A DNA stretch of 64,000 nucleotides from CAZHCA01 sp964530825 (GCA_964530825.1 CAZHCA010000012.1:72010-136009); one strand, 5' to 3'; counted from the first letter of the stretch, positions 34,455 to 43,784 are shown. Notes: generated by a model not told the origin, from the sequence alone. Numbers and translations are program-made.

Positions 34455-35917
34455 AATTGCCATTTGGTAGCGTACCGCTTATAGAACTGGTAAATCCCCA
34501 GCCGTTTACCCAAGCGGATGAGTTGAATTTTTAAGGTAGGATTATAGGGATACCGATTAAGGCCAGGAGCCATCCGGTCTATAAAGAGCCGGTACAACTG
34601 ATGATTCTGCTTATCCCGGAATTTGGGAGGCGCGTGAAGCAATGTTTGCATGAGTTGTCGACAATTAAAGGGCGAAAAAACATTACCGACAAAAGTAGTG
34701 TATTGCATATTCTGGGCTGCAAAATTGGTAACGTTTTGCTCCCAGTGCGCCAGGTCGCGAAGATCATAACCATAGCTCTGTTCCAATCGAGAAAGCTCCT
34801 GGTACTTTTCTTCGAAGTGGTCTTCTACATAGGCAAAAGCAGGAAATCCGGCCGCCTTAGTCAAGGAGCGCCCGTCGTTAACCAATGCCTCCCCGTAGTA
34901 GCGTTTGCAGACCTCACTGATCGTACCGATCAGCTGCAAATCTTTTTCCCGGTCAAAATTACGAAAGTAACCATTGAAGAAGGTCGGTAATCGACGCGTG
35001 GGAACTAAATCGTAGGATCTACTGAAGAGGTCTTTTTCCGGCACTTCGACAGCTTCCTCGATCCGATATTGTTGGTAATCTAAATGAAAATCCCTGGCTA
35101 TACGCGGAGGTATTTGAAAATCAGGGCGTTGCTTTTTACGGGACAACCGGTAAAAGGTGTAATAATGAACGTCATCAGCCAATGCTTCTGTAGCGGCTAC
35201 TAAAGTACGGCTATCCAGTCCGGCTGTGAAAGCACAATTCAGCTGAAAGCGCCGATTAGCTGCGGTCAGAATGTTTTCCCAGTAAAAGGCCAACCGATCG
35301 ATACATTGCTCGGGGCCTATCTCAGCGCGCGCGGTTCGCGGAAAGATACGCTCCAGTGTACCATTGGGTAAAATCAGACGATGATTGGGTAACAGTTGCT
35401 TAACCTGCCGGTATTGGGTTAAAAATCCAAGTCGTATTAACTGCTTTGAAAAAAAAGGGCTTTGGTAAAAATCTGTGGCTTTGTGGTTGTGGTTGGGCAC
35501 TACCTCCACCACGGATTTAATTAAAGCCGGGTCAGTAGCTACGGCAAAGCATGTTCCTTCCTGGAGGCAGACAAAGGCTTTTCGGGTTGCTCCGGCGTCG
35601 GGATACAGCGTCACCCTTTTGTCCTGCTTCCGAATCAATAGCCAACTTCCGCACCATTGATCGGTCTCTTCTAATAAGTCATTTTCAGGATTGGTCAGCC
35701 GCTCCAGCATCTCGGGTTCCGAAAGCATGGCATCGCAACTGTGAAAAGCAAACCCGAGCAATACGTAGCAGACCCCGTTTTTTGCAAGCGTATGCATGCC
35801 CAGATCCGGCGCGTGAAACAGGGTATACTGACCTAGCTTTATGGACGACCATGACTTTTGAAACCGGTGGGCAGCACTGGTTTCGATGAGCAAGAATTGG
35901 CGGGAAAAAAGATACAT
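34451..35917 (-). CDS. Asparagine-synthetase-like amide ligase lacking the glutaminase Cys, first gene of the cluster
   Basis: The 488-residue protein starts at the ATG 35917, ~15 bases after the expected transcription start; a GTG at 35968 would be upstream of the promoter. Residues ~1-135 resemble a degenerate class II glutaminase fold (CGSWLLIRKQDK then YPDAGATRKAF), but it begins MYLFSRQ with no Cys2. The synthetase domain contains the PP-loop TAGLDSRT (231-238), an altered SGGLDS. Such Cys-less members (lasso cyclases, beta-lactam synthetases, amide synthetases) adenylate a carboxylate and join it to an amine already on the substrate. The actual substrate is unknown. Confidence 0.78.
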   Translation of the reverse strand: MYLFSRQFLLIETSAAHRFQKSWSSIKLGQYTLFHAPDLGMHTLAKNGVCYVLLGFAFHSCDAMLSEPEMLERLTNPENDLLEETDQWCGSWLLIRKQDKRVTLYPDAGATRKAFVCLQEGTCFAVATDPALIKSVVEVVPNHNHKATDFYQSPFFSKQLIRLGFLTQYRQVKQLLPNHRLILPNGTLERIFPRTARAEIGPEQCIDRLAFYWENILTAANRRFQLNCAFTAGLDSRTLVAATEALADDVHYYTFYRLSRKKQRPDFQIPPRIARDFHLDYQQYRIEEAVEVPEKDLFSRSYDLVPTRRLPTFFNGYFRNFDREKDLQLIGTISEVCKRYYGEALVNDGRSLTKAAGFPAFAYVEDHFEEKYQELSRLEQSYGYDLRDLAHWEQNVTNFAAQNMQYTTFVGNVFSPFNCRQLMQTLLHAPPKFRDKQNHQLYRLFIDRMAPGLNRYPYNPTLKIQLIRLGKRLGIYQFYKRYATKWQL

Positions 35918-35938
35918 ATAGGAGTTTGAGACGCGGAT

Positions 35939-35946
35939 CAAATATA
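35939..35946 (-). promoter_or_regulatory. TAnnTTTG promoter element of the amide-ligase/PLP cluster
   Basis: The minus strand reads TATATTTG, an exact match to the Bacteroidota -7 consensus, ~22 bases upstream of the ATG at 35917. The -33 element is not obvious. It immediately follows a terminator, so the cluster has its own transcription start. Confidence 0.5.
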
Positions 35947-35947
35947 C

Positions 35948-35974
35948 AAAAACCGGGCAAATAGCCACCCGGGT
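35948..35974 (-). terminator. Intrinsic terminator after the BCCT transporter gene
   Basis: On the minus strand CCCGGG and CCCGG arms (35967-35974 with 35953-35957) close a ~10-base loop and run into TTTTTG. It lies 47 bases after the transporter stop and separates it from the three-gene cluster. Confidence 0.65.
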
Positions 35975-36020
35975 AAAAGGGAGCGTGGAAAGTAGTGCCC
36001 TTAGTTATGTTTACTCGGTT

Positions 36021-37556
36021 TTATGAGTGTAAAGGCAACTCTGCCCGTAATCCACGATACAGGCTAAAGCACAAGATGAGCAAGAGCAATGCAAAGGGAA
36101 ATCCGGTGGTGATACTAGCCGCCTGCAGTGCCGATAATCCGCCGCCCAGTAATAAGGTGGCAGCCATCGCGCCTTCCGTCGTAGCCCAAAAAATGCGCTG
36201 GCCTACTGGCGCGTCCAGCTTACCACCCGCTGTGATGTTGTCAATAACCAGAGAGCCACTATCAGATGAGGTAACGAAAAAACTAGCCACCAAAACGATA
36301 CCCACGATCGAAGTTACGCGCGACCAGGGGAATTGTTCCAGCACGACGAACAGCGCGGTGGAGATATCGGTCTCAACCGCCGAAGAAATATCTGCCTTCC
36401 CTTGAAACTCGAGCCAAAAGGCCGTCCCGCCGAAGATGCTCATCCAAACAAACGTGAGCAGGGAAGGAATTAGAATCACCCCCAGAACAAATTCCCGGAT
36501 TGTGCGCCCCCTCGAAATACGGGCAATAAACATCCCGACAAACGGACCCCACGAAATCCACCACGCCCAATAGAATATCGACCAGCCGCGGAAAAAACTG
36601 GCCTGCTCAGCATAAGCCCCGCGAAAGGACGCAATGGAAAAGAAGTCACCCAGGTAGCCACCAATATGCTCCACAGTGCCATCGAGCAGATAAACGGTAG
36701 GGCCCAAAAATAGCACGAGCAGGAGAAGCAAGGCGCTCAGCCGGATATTGAGCACGCTCAGGTTGCGAATACCGCGGTCTAACCCAAAAATTACCGAGGT
36801 CGTCGCCGCTGCCGTTACCGCTCCAATAATAATGACCTGGGCCAAGGTACCATTGGACCATCCAAATAGAAATTGAAGCCCGGAAGCTACTTGCTGGGCG
36901 CCGAAGCCCAGCGTGGTCGCCAGACCAGATAAGGTTGCCACGACCGCAATAACATCGATCAGGCTGCCCCAAGGACCATAGATTCGATTACCCAGCAAGG
37001 GATAGAAGGCAGCGCGGATGGTTAGCGGTAATCCTCGGTTAAAGGCAAAGAAAGCCAAAGCTAGGCCGATAAGGCAGTAGATCCCCCAGACATGGAACCC
37101 GTAGTGAAAATAGGTTATTTGCATAGCCGTCTCGGCCGCAGCAGGCGTTTTGGCTTCGCCAAAAGGCGGTTGCGCAAAATGCAACATAGGTTCAGCAACA
37201 CTGAAGAAAAGCAGCCCGATACCCATCCCAGCAGAAAAAAGCATCGCCAGCCAGGAGAACCTCGAAAAATCGGGCCGGGTATCGGGTCCTCCCAACCGAA
37301 TACGTCCGAAAGGACCCAAACCGAAATAGAGCGTTACCCCAAGGAAAATGTTGATGCATATTATCAAAAACCAACCCAAGCGCTCGGAGATGGCCGTACG
37401 CACATTTCCGAAGACCTCGGCCATGGGCTCCCCGACAATGAGCGTCACTGCTATAAAAACTACTAGGATTGCGGCGGCTGGCCAGAAAACCGGCGGATAA
37501 ATATCAAAATATCGCGAGCGTACGTTGGGCCGCTGCTGGCCGACAGGCTTGTTCAT
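36021..37556 (-). CDS. BCCT family betaine/carnitine/choline transporter
   Basis: The 511-residue protein has ~12 membrane helices and BCCT hallmarks: the glycine-rich GMGIGLLFFSVAEPMLHF in helix 3, and the Trp-rich region FFRGWSIFYWAWWISWGPFVGMFIARISRGRTIREFV that forms the substrate box. It imports quaternary ammonium compounds with Na+ or H+. The C-terminal extension is short, so osmotic activation like BetP is not implied. It is transcribed alone and ends at a terminator. Confidence 0.92.
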   Translation of the reverse strand: MNKPVGQQRPNVRSRYFDIYPPVFWPAAAILVVFIAVTLIVGEPMAEVFGNVRTAISERLGWFLIICINIFLGVTLYFGLGPFGRIRLGGPDTRPDFSRFSWLAMLFSAGMGIGLLFFSVAEPMLHFAQPPFGEAKTPAAAETAMQITYFHYGFHVWGIYCLIGLALAFFAFNRGLPLTIRAAFYPLLGNRIYGPWGSLIDVIAVVATLSGLATTLGFGAQQVASGLQFLFGWSNGTLAQVIIIGAVTAAATTSVIFGLDRGIRNLSVLNIRLSALLLLLVLFLGPTVYLLDGTVEHIGGYLGDFFSIASFRGAYAEQASFFRGWSIFYWAWWISWGPFVGMFIARISRGRTIREFVLGVILIPSLLTFVWMSIFGGTAFWLEFQGKADISSAVETDISTALFVVLEQFPWSRVTSIVGIVLVASFFVTSSDSGSLVIDNITAGGKLDAPVGQRIFWATTEGAMAATLLLGGGLSALQAASITTGFPFALLLLILCFSLYRGLRAELPLHS

Positions 37557-37691
37557 GATGGGTGATTAGATTTGGCAAACTGGTTTGGTAACAGGAGCTA
37601 GTGCGGATAGTTCCCAGGATGGAATCAGTCAGGCGTAAAAACCTGGGCTATTCGGCCCTCTATAACGGAAGCAACCAACTTAACGGTTGTA

Positions 37692-38408
37692 TTATAATTC
37701 ACTGGCTGTCGATTTAGTCGCTCCCTGCTCCGTTGAGGTGGGTATTTGCTGCGGGAGCCAAAAACTGGCGTACACGAGATTCAGGAAAAAACCAAAAACA
37801 AAGGTCATCCCCCAGGTATGTGGGTGCCTCAAAGGATGCAGAAACCGATCGCCTATCTCCATTAATAACGGCAGTGGCTGGGTGAAGACGTCCCAGCTAT
37901 TAAAGCGCAGGTAACGGCCGATATATACTCCGAAGGCACTGAGAAAGAGCAACCCAACAATGAGTAAGCGCGTGCGCCAGACGCCATAGCGCGGCGCCCA
38001 CTCTTGCTCCAGCCGCCGCAGGCTGTAAAACCCATACAGCATGCCTGCCCAGGCATAACTCAGAATGAGTACCGTGTCGTACCAAATAATCGAACCGCGA
38101 TTATACTTGAGGTGAAAAAGGTCGGTAAAGATATAGGGCGCGTTGGGAAAAAATAACAGCCAAACAACCAAAGCCAGCGTGCTGCGGCCATTATGTCGCT
38201 GCAGGCTTCCCGAGGGAAGCAATCTTAAGGTCCAATAAGGTATGGCCGCCAGGAAAAGATTCCAAACCAGGAATGCGTAAGTCAACGACCCGGTAAAAAC
38301 CATCCGCACGGCCAAAAGCAGGACAGCGAAAGCGGCGGTCAAGATCAACAGCCACCGTTCGGAAGTAAGAAGCCTAGGGTTAAAAGTCACAGAAATCAGG
38401 GATTTCAT
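37692..38408 (-). CDS. DUF1361 family membrane protein
   Basis: The ~238-residue protein starts at the ATG 38408 (a TTG at 38432 is upstream). It has about six to seven hydrophobic helices and the family pattern LVWNLFLAAIPYWTLRLL, LFFPNAPYIFTDLFHL, IIWYDTVLILSYAWAGMLYG. The function of DUF1361 proteins is unknown. It is 135 bp downstream of the BCCT transporter start and read in the same direction. Confidence 0.8.
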   Translation of the reverse strand: MKSLISVTFNPRLLTSERWLLILTAAFAVLLLAVRMVFTGSLTYAFLVWNLFLAAIPYWTLRLLPSGSLQRHNGRSTLALVVWLLFFPNAPYIFTDLFHLKYNRGSIIWYDTVLILSYAWAGMLYGFYSLRRLEQEWAPRYGVWRTRLLIVGLLFLSAFGVYIGRYLRFNSWDVFTQPLPLLMEIGDRFLHPLRHPHTWGMTFVFGFFLNLVYASFWLPQQIPTSTEQGATKSTASEL

Positions 38409-38493
38409 GGCGCCGGTTACTTGGAGCGACAACTAGCTTAGAAAAAACAATTGCTATTTCGCTATCTCCGGTCACTTTTGCAAGGTGAGAAGC

Positions 38494-38537
38494 ATCCGGT
38501 TACTGGAAAGCCAGCTGTTGACTTTCCAGCACCGGAT
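38494..38537. terminator. Two-segment hairpin after the acyl-CoA carboxylase gene
   Basis: ATCCGGT/ACCGGAT (7 bp) and CTGGAAAG/CTTTCCAG (8 bp) stack with a small internal loop around an 11-base loop. It starts 19 bases after the carboxylase stop (minus strand). T-rich sequence after it is weak, so it may be a terminator or a stabiliser. Confidence 0.5.
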
Positions 38538-38555
38538 TAATAAGGATAGATGATG

Positions 38556-40097
38556 CTATAACGGAATATTGCCGTGCTTCTTTTTCGGCAAAATGGCTAC
38601 CTTATTCTCAAGCATGGCGAAAGCTTTGATCAATTTGCGTCGCGTATCGGCGGGATCGATGACCTCGTCGATAAACCCTCGGGCGGCTGCCCGATAAGGA
38701 TGCGCAAATTTTTCCTGGTATTCGCCTTCCTTTTCTTTGAGCATGGCTTCCGGATCGTCCGAAGCGGCAATCTCGCGCCGGAAAATAATTTCCGAGGCGC
38801 CCTTGGCACCCATCACGGCAATTTCCGCTGAAGGCCAAGCAAAGTTCATGTCGGCACCGATATGTTTAGAATTCATCACATCGTAAGCACCACCGTAAGC
38901 TTTACGGGTAATGACCGTTACGCGGGGCACAGTAGCCTCGCTGAAAGCATAGAGTAGTTTGGCGCCGTTCACAATAATGCCGTTCCACTCCTGGTCGGTA
39001 CCGGGCAGAAAACCGGGTACATCGACCAGTACTAACAAGGGAATATTAAAGCAATCGCAAAAGCGAACGAAACGGGCACCTTTCTTGGAACTATCTACGT
39101 CAAGTACACCGGCCAAACTCATGGGCTGGTTACCAACTACGCCTACACTGCGCCCCCCTAAGCGGGCAAATCCTACGACGATATTATCGGCGTAATCGCG
39201 GTGAATCTCCATGAAACTGTCTTCGTCGGCCAACCCTTTCACGACATCGCGAATATCATAAGGCTGGTTGGTGTTTGGGGGCACAATATCGCGCAGTTTC
39301 GGACGGTATTCATCCTTGAGTTCATAGGGGAATTTATTCGGTACATCCTCGCAGTTCTGGGGCATGTAGCTAAGTAGCCGCTTGACCTGTTCGATGCAGT
39401 CGATATCGTTGACGGCCGTCAAATGGGTCACCCCCGATTTAACGCCGTGGGCACTGGCACCTCCCAGTTCTTCGGCTGTTACCTCTTCGTTGGTCACCGT
39501 TTTGACAACGTTGGGGCCGGTCACAAACATGTAAGAGGTGCCTTCTACCATGACCGTAAAATCGGTCATGGCGGGGGAGTAAACTGCTCCACCAGCGCAG
39601 GGCCCCATAATGGCGGAGATCTGGGGTACAACTCCTGATGCCATCACGTTACGGAAGAAAATATCGGCGTAACCACCTAAGGAACTGACCCCCTCCTGGA
39701 TACGTGCGCCACCCGAGTCGTTGAGCCCGATCAGCGGGGCGCCGTTTTGGACGGCCAAGTCCATCACTTTGCATATTTTCTCGGCGTGGGTTTCGGAAAG
39801 GGAGCCTCCAAAAACGGTGAAGTCCTGGGCAAAAACGTAGACCAGCCGACTATCGATGGTTCCGTAGCCGGTCACCACACCATCACCCAGAATTCGTTGC
39901 TGGTCCATTCCGAAATCATTACAACGGTGTTGCACCAGCATGCCGATTTCTTCGAAGGAGTTATCGTCGAGTAGAAAGTGGATACGCTCGCGGGCGGTGA
40001 GCTTGCCCTTGCCGTGTTGAGCGTCGATACGTTTTTGGCCACCGCCGATTTGTGCTTCGGCGAGCTTTTCTTGCAATAGATCGAGCTTTTCTTTCAT
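38556..40097 (-). CDS. pccB: Acyl-CoA carboxylase beta subunit (propionyl-CoA carboxylase type)
   Basis: The 513-residue carboxyltransferase starts with the dimer-forming helix and reads KLTARERIHFLLDDNSFEEIG, typical of PccB. It carries the acyl-CoA oxyanion loops GARIQEGVSSLGGYADIF and GAVYSPAMTDF in the N half and KAYGGAYDVM in the C half. With a biotin-carboxylase subunit encoded elsewhere, it carboxylates propionyl-CoA to methylmalonyl-CoA. The start is 14 bases after the GT39-TPR gene stop, so they are likely one transcript. Confidence 0.93.
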   Translation of the reverse strand: MKEKLDLLQEKLAEAQIGGGQKRIDAQHGKGKLTARERIHFLLDDNSFEEIGMLVQHRCNDFGMDQQRILGDGVVTGYGTIDSRLVYVFAQDFTVFGGSLSETHAEKICKVMDLAVQNGAPLIGLNDSGGARIQEGVSSLGGYADIFFRNVMASGVVPQISAIMGPCAGGAVYSPAMTDFTVMVEGTSYMFVTGPNVVKTVTNEEVTAEELGGASAHGVKSGVTHLTAVNDIDCIEQVKRLLSYMPQNCEDVPNKFPYELKDEYRPKLRDIVPPNTNQPYDIRDVVKGLADEDSFMEIHRDYADNIVVGFARLGGRSVGVVGNQPMSLAGVLDVDSSKKGARFVRFCDCFNIPLLVLVDVPGFLPGTDQEWNGIIVNGAKLLYAFSEATVPRVTVITRKAYGGAYDVMNSKHIGADMNFAWPSAEIAVMGAKGASEIIFRREIAASDDPEAMLKEKEGEYQEKFAHPYRAAARGFIDEVIDPADTRRKLIKAFAMLENKVAILPKKKHGNIPL

Positions 40098-40111
40098 AAG
40101 GCTTGGTGTGT

Positions 40112-42379
40112 TTATAGTTGTGCGGCTACCTGGCGGAACATTTGTGCATTCTGCCGGTCGCCAATTTGTTCATACAAGTCGGCCGCCAATAAATAACCTG
40201 CTTTGAAGTTGGGGTTGATTTCTAAAGCTTTCCGGATACTCTGGATAGCTAAGCTCACGTTGTTTTGGGCTTGGTAAATCACTGCCAGGTAGTAGTAGCC
40301 AGTGAAAAAGCCAGGATCGATCGCCACAGCTTCCGTAAAATACTGGCTGGCTTCGGCCAAGTTCCCAGATTGGTAATAGGCCAACCCGATGTAATAGTAA
40401 GCGTATACATTGTCGGGAGCCAATTGCAAAACCCGCTGGCCCGCATCAATAGCCTCGCGGAAACGGCCGCGGTTCATTTGCGCATTAGCCAAGCCTAGCC
40501 AAGCCACATCGTTCTTGGGATAGCGCTGGGTTTCCTGTTGGTAAAATTGGATGGCCTCTTCCCAACGACCGGCAGCAGTAGCTGCTTCGGCTTTAAAAAT
40601 AGCTTTTTCACTACCGTCTTCAATAGCGACTAAGGGCACACCATTGGCTGTAATTTCACCCATAGCACGGCCGTTCGGCCAGGCGTCAGACCGCAATAAA
40701 CCACCGTCCAGATGCCGGGACCCGAAAATGCCGTAATCCCAATCCTGGTCGTACCGATCTCCGGTGCGAACATATTTGACGCGTACTTTACCATCAAAGT
40801 AATTCCGGGCGTAGCGGTCCACGTTGTATTGAAAGTTACTGCCGATCACTACAGTATCCTGCATATTCTTGCTGATCTTGCCTTCCTTTTCCAGCCAATC
40901 TACAGCACGCTGCATGCTCACTCCCCAGTAATCGGTCTCGTAGTAGCCATAGGCGCCTTTTATTCCGCCCCCAATGAGGTTGAAATATACGTAAGGGTAG
41001 CGCGGATTACGGATGATAAAAATCAATGATTCCAATAAAAGTAGGCCTAATACACCGTAAACAGCATATCGGCCCGCCGAGCGGGGGGGGAATCTTTTTT
41101 CCAATTCTAGCCAGAAGAGCGCCGCAACAATAGCCACTCCGGGGAAAATGAAAAGCAGGTGACGCCAGCCGTCGTAAAGATATGATTCGTTGATAATGAT
41201 GTAAGCAACGGGAAAAACGGCCGCAAAATAGGCTAGCAATACGGGCAAAGGCTGGTACCGCTTGAAGAGGTTGCGGATAAAAAGGAAACTGCCGAAAAAA
41301 CCGACCAAAATAAAAAACGGATTGGTCTTTAGCATCCACACAATTGGGTAATACCAGGGCAGACTAGTCGACATAATTCGCTCGCCCATAAACAGCACCT
41401 TGATACCAATGCTAAACTTGGAAAACTCCCGCAAGGAATAAAGCGGATAGTTAACCGGATCGGCCAGTGCCGCAGGCCAAAACAATATTCCCAGCAAGTA
41501 ACCTACCAGGCCGACGCCCAGGAAGTAAGCAGCATAACGGCCTACTAAACTGGTTTTGGTAGTCAGGCCCTTCCAGCCGTTTTTAAACAAGAAATCCAAC
41601 CCGGCAAATAACCCGACATACCCAAACAACAGCAAACCGCCCGAGCGTACACCCAGCGCAATCCCGATTCCGGAGGCCAGTCCGAACAGATGCCCCCATT
41701 TAGGTCTGGGCATACCCTGCAGTGATTTGGTCAGGTAGTACATGGCAATTGCAAAACCGGCCGCAAAGGGAATGTCTTTGGGGTTCATGGAGGTATGCCC
41801 CAAGAAGCGGGGCGATAGAAACATAAATACCAATGTCAGGATCGCTGCGCGCCAGCCGGCAATCTCGCGTGCCAGCAAGGCGGTGAAGAGCATGCATAAA
41901 AAGCCAAGCAGGGCATTGAAGACGTGGCGTACGTTGTGGTAGGCGCGGTCCATCTCGGTATATCCCAAAGCGGAATTTACCAGGCCGGTGATCGTATCGA
42001 AAAAGCCCCCGTAAAAATGCATCCGGCCTTTTTCTACGTAAACGGCGGCAGTATCTTTACCGAAGGTGGTGTAATAATCCACCAAGAGCTCGGAGTAGTG
42101 ATTCTGAAAATAATCGTCGGCATTGAAACCGGTACCCAATCCAATCAGAATCATCAAAATCAGGATGATGGCACTGCTCAACCAAAAAATCCTGCGTAAC
42201 TGGGGGTCGCGCTTGCTGTCTACTTTAGGACGCTCGGTGAGGTTGCCGGCAGAAAAGAGATTAACGCGTTTGCTTTTGGCGGGTGGTTTCCTGCCCATTT
42301 TCTTGGTGGCCGTTTGTTGCTTAGCAGCTGGCTTTACCGGGCGCTTTTGACTCTTTTTTTGCTTTTTCTTCTGGCTCAT
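40112..42379 (-). CDS. GT39-type membrane glycosyltransferase fused to TPR repeats
   Basis: The 755-residue protein has a Lys-rich cytosolic head (residues 1-60), about ten to twelve membrane helices from residue 65, the acidic loop FNADDYFQNHYSELL expected of GT-C enzymes using polyprenyl-phosphate sugars, and from ~600 a series of TPRs (EEAIQFYQQETQRYPKNDVA, APDNVYAYYYIGLAYYQSG, DPGFFTGYYYLAVIYQAQ). The C-terminal repeats are on the periplasmic or external side if the helix count is even. The acceptor is unknown. It is upstream of pccB on the same strand. Confidence 0.8.
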   Translation of the reverse strand: MSQKKKQKKSQKRPVKPAAKQQTATKKMGRKPPAKSKRVNLFSAGNLTERPKVDSKRDPQLRRIFWLSSAIILILMILIGLGTGFNADDYFQNHYSELLVDYYTTFGKDTAAVYVEKGRMHFYGGFFDTITGLVNSALGYTEMDRAYHNVRHVFNALLGFLCMLFTALLAREIAGWRAAILTLVFMFLSPRFLGHTSMNPKDIPFAAGFAIAMYYLTKSLQGMPRPKWGHLFGLASGIGIALGVRSGGLLLFGYVGLFAGLDFLFKNGWKGLTTKTSLVGRYAAYFLGVGLVGYLLGILFWPAALADPVNYPLYSLREFSKFSIGIKVLFMGERIMSTSLPWYYPIVWMLKTNPFFILVGFFGSFLFIRNLFKRYQPLPVLLAYFAAVFPVAYIIINESYLYDGWRHLLFIFPGVAIVAALFWLELEKRFPPRSAGRYAVYGVLGLLLLESLIFIIRNPRYPYVYFNLIGGGIKGAYGYYETDYWGVSMQRAVDWLEKEGKISKNMQDTVVIGSNFQYNVDRYARNYFDGKVRVKYVRTGDRYDQDWDYGIFGSRHLDGGLLRSDAWPNGRAMGEITANGVPLVAIEDGSEKAIFKAEAATAAGRWEEAIQFYQQETQRYPKNDVAWLGLANAQMNRGRFREAIDAGQRVLQLAPDNVYAYYYIGLAYYQSGNLAEASQYFTEAVAIDPGFFTGYYYLAVIYQAQNNVSLAIQSIRKALEINPNFKAGYLLAADLYEQIGDRQNAQMFRQVAAQL

Positions 42380-42494
42380 GAATCCTAGACTTTCATTCGG
42401 TCAAGGCGAAAGATAGGAATTTACGCATTAGGGATAAGTGGATTAGACCCTGCTTTTTTCATACTGCCTTTCAGCATTTCCCGAAGGAAGCAAG

Positions 42495-42512
42495 TTGCCG
42501 CCTCTGCGGCAA
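42495..42512. promoter_or_regulatory. Short hairpin upstream of the aminotransferase gene
   Basis: TTGCCGC-CTCT-GCGGCAA forms a perfect 7-bp stem 64 bases before the ATG at 42576, in the 196-bp gap between divergent genes. A role in the leader is possible but unproven. Confidence 0.3.
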
Positions 42513-42575
42513 AAAAGCCAAAGCGCATACATTCCGCCCCAAAATCCTTATTTTAGGGTGCTAAAATTAAAACGC

Positions 42576-43784
42576 ATGTCCACCACCACTACCAACAACC
42601 TGTCCTTGCGCTTGCAGCGCATGGAAGAATCGGCTACCCTACGCATGGCTGCCCTGGCACGCGAACTTCGCAACAAAGGGAAAGACATTATTGCTCTCAG
42701 CTTGGGCGAACCTGACTTTGACACACCCCAGCACATTAAGGATGCCGCCGTTCAGGCACTGGCAGACGGCCATACGGGCTACCCGCCGGTACCCGGTGTA
42801 CAAGCACTGCGGGAGGCAATCTGCGAAAAATTCGAGCGTGATAACGGCTTGTCCTTCCAACCCAATCAGGTGGTAGTCTCTAACGGCGCCAAGCAGTCGC
42901 TAGCCAACATTTTTCTGTCCATCCTGAACGACGGTGACGAAGTCATTATTCTGGCTCCTTACTGGGTATCTTATTCCGAAATCGTCAAGTTGGGTGATGG
43001 AAAACCGGTGGTCCTGCGATCGACTATCGAAGAAGATTACAAAGTCTCGGCCGATCGTATCCGCGAGGTGATCACCGACCGAACTAGGGCCGTATTGTTT
43101 TCCTCCCCTTCCAATCCCACCGGGATGGTTTACCGCCACGACGAGCTCAAGGCCATCGCCGAAGTGCTGGCACCCCACGATGACATTCTCATCGTCTCGG
43201 ACGAAATTTACGAATACATTACGTTCGAAGGGGAGCATGTGAGTATAGCCCAGTTTCCCGAAGTACGCGACCGGGTCGCTATTGTCAACGGCTTTTCCAA
43301 AGGATTTGCCATGACGGGCTGGCGCCTGGGTTATCTGGCAGGCCCCGCATGGCTGGCTAAGGCCTGCAGTAAGATCCAGGGGCAAACCACATCCGGAGCA
43401 GCACACTTCAACCAGATTGCAGCTGCTCACGCTTTGCGCAGCAGCCTGCAACCTACTTTCGACATGCGCGACGCATTCCGTCAGCGCCGCGATTTGGTGA
43501 TCGAATTGCTAAGCGGCATTCCGGGAATTAAAACCAATCATCCGGGCGGCGCCTTTTACGTTTTCCCCGATATAAGTGCCTATTTCGGAAAATCCGACGG
43601 GCAAATCACCATCCAGGATGCCGATGGGTTTTGCGAATACTTGTTGCACCAGGCCAACGTAGCCCTGGTGACCGGCAAGGCCTTCGGAGCTGATAATTGC
43701 GTGCGCCTATCGTTTGCGGCTTCTGAGGCACAACTGCGCGAGGCGATCGACCGGATCGGCAAAGCCTTAGGAAAACTATCTTGA
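42576..43784 (+). CDS. Class I PLP aminotransferase, aspartate-aminotransferase-like
   Basis: The ATG at 42576 is chosen because the family similarity begins after it; an upstream TTG at 42495 sits in a hairpin. The ~402-residue protein has the aspartate-type pattern: NKGKDIIALSLGEPDFDTP, GHTGYPPVPGVQALREAI, VVSNGAKQSLAN, SPSNPTGMVYRHDEL, SDEIYEYITFEGE, and the PLP Lys in NGFSKGFAMTGWRLGYLAGP. It transfers amino groups with 2-oxoglutarate; exact amino acid preference is open. Monocistronic. Confidence 0.92.
   Translation: MSTTTTNNLSLRLQRMEESATLRMAALARELRNKGKDIIALSLGEPDFDTPQHIKDAAVQALADGHTGYPPVPGVQALREAICEKFERDNGLSFQPNQVVVSNGAKQSLANIFLSILNDGDEVIILAPYWVSYSEIVKLGDGKPVVLRSTIEEDYKVSADRIREVITDRTRAVLFSSPSNPTGMVYRHDELKAIAEVLAPHDDILIVSDEIYEYITFEGEHVSIAQFPEVRDRVAIVNGFSKGFAMTGWRLGYLAGPAWLAKACSKIQGQTTSGAAHFNQIAAAHALRSSLQPTFDMRDAFRQRRDLVIELLSGIPGIKTNHPGGAFYVFPDISAYFGKSDGQITIQDADGFCEYLLHQANVALVTGKAFGADNCVRLSFAASEAQLREAIDRIGKALGKLS

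Noticed and set aside
31723..36020. Lasso-peptide or other RiPP cluster
   Set aside because: The AsnB-like ligase suggested a lasso cyclase, but there is no precursor peptide, leader peptidase or RRE domain nearby, and the two PLP enzymes point to amino-acid chemistry instead.
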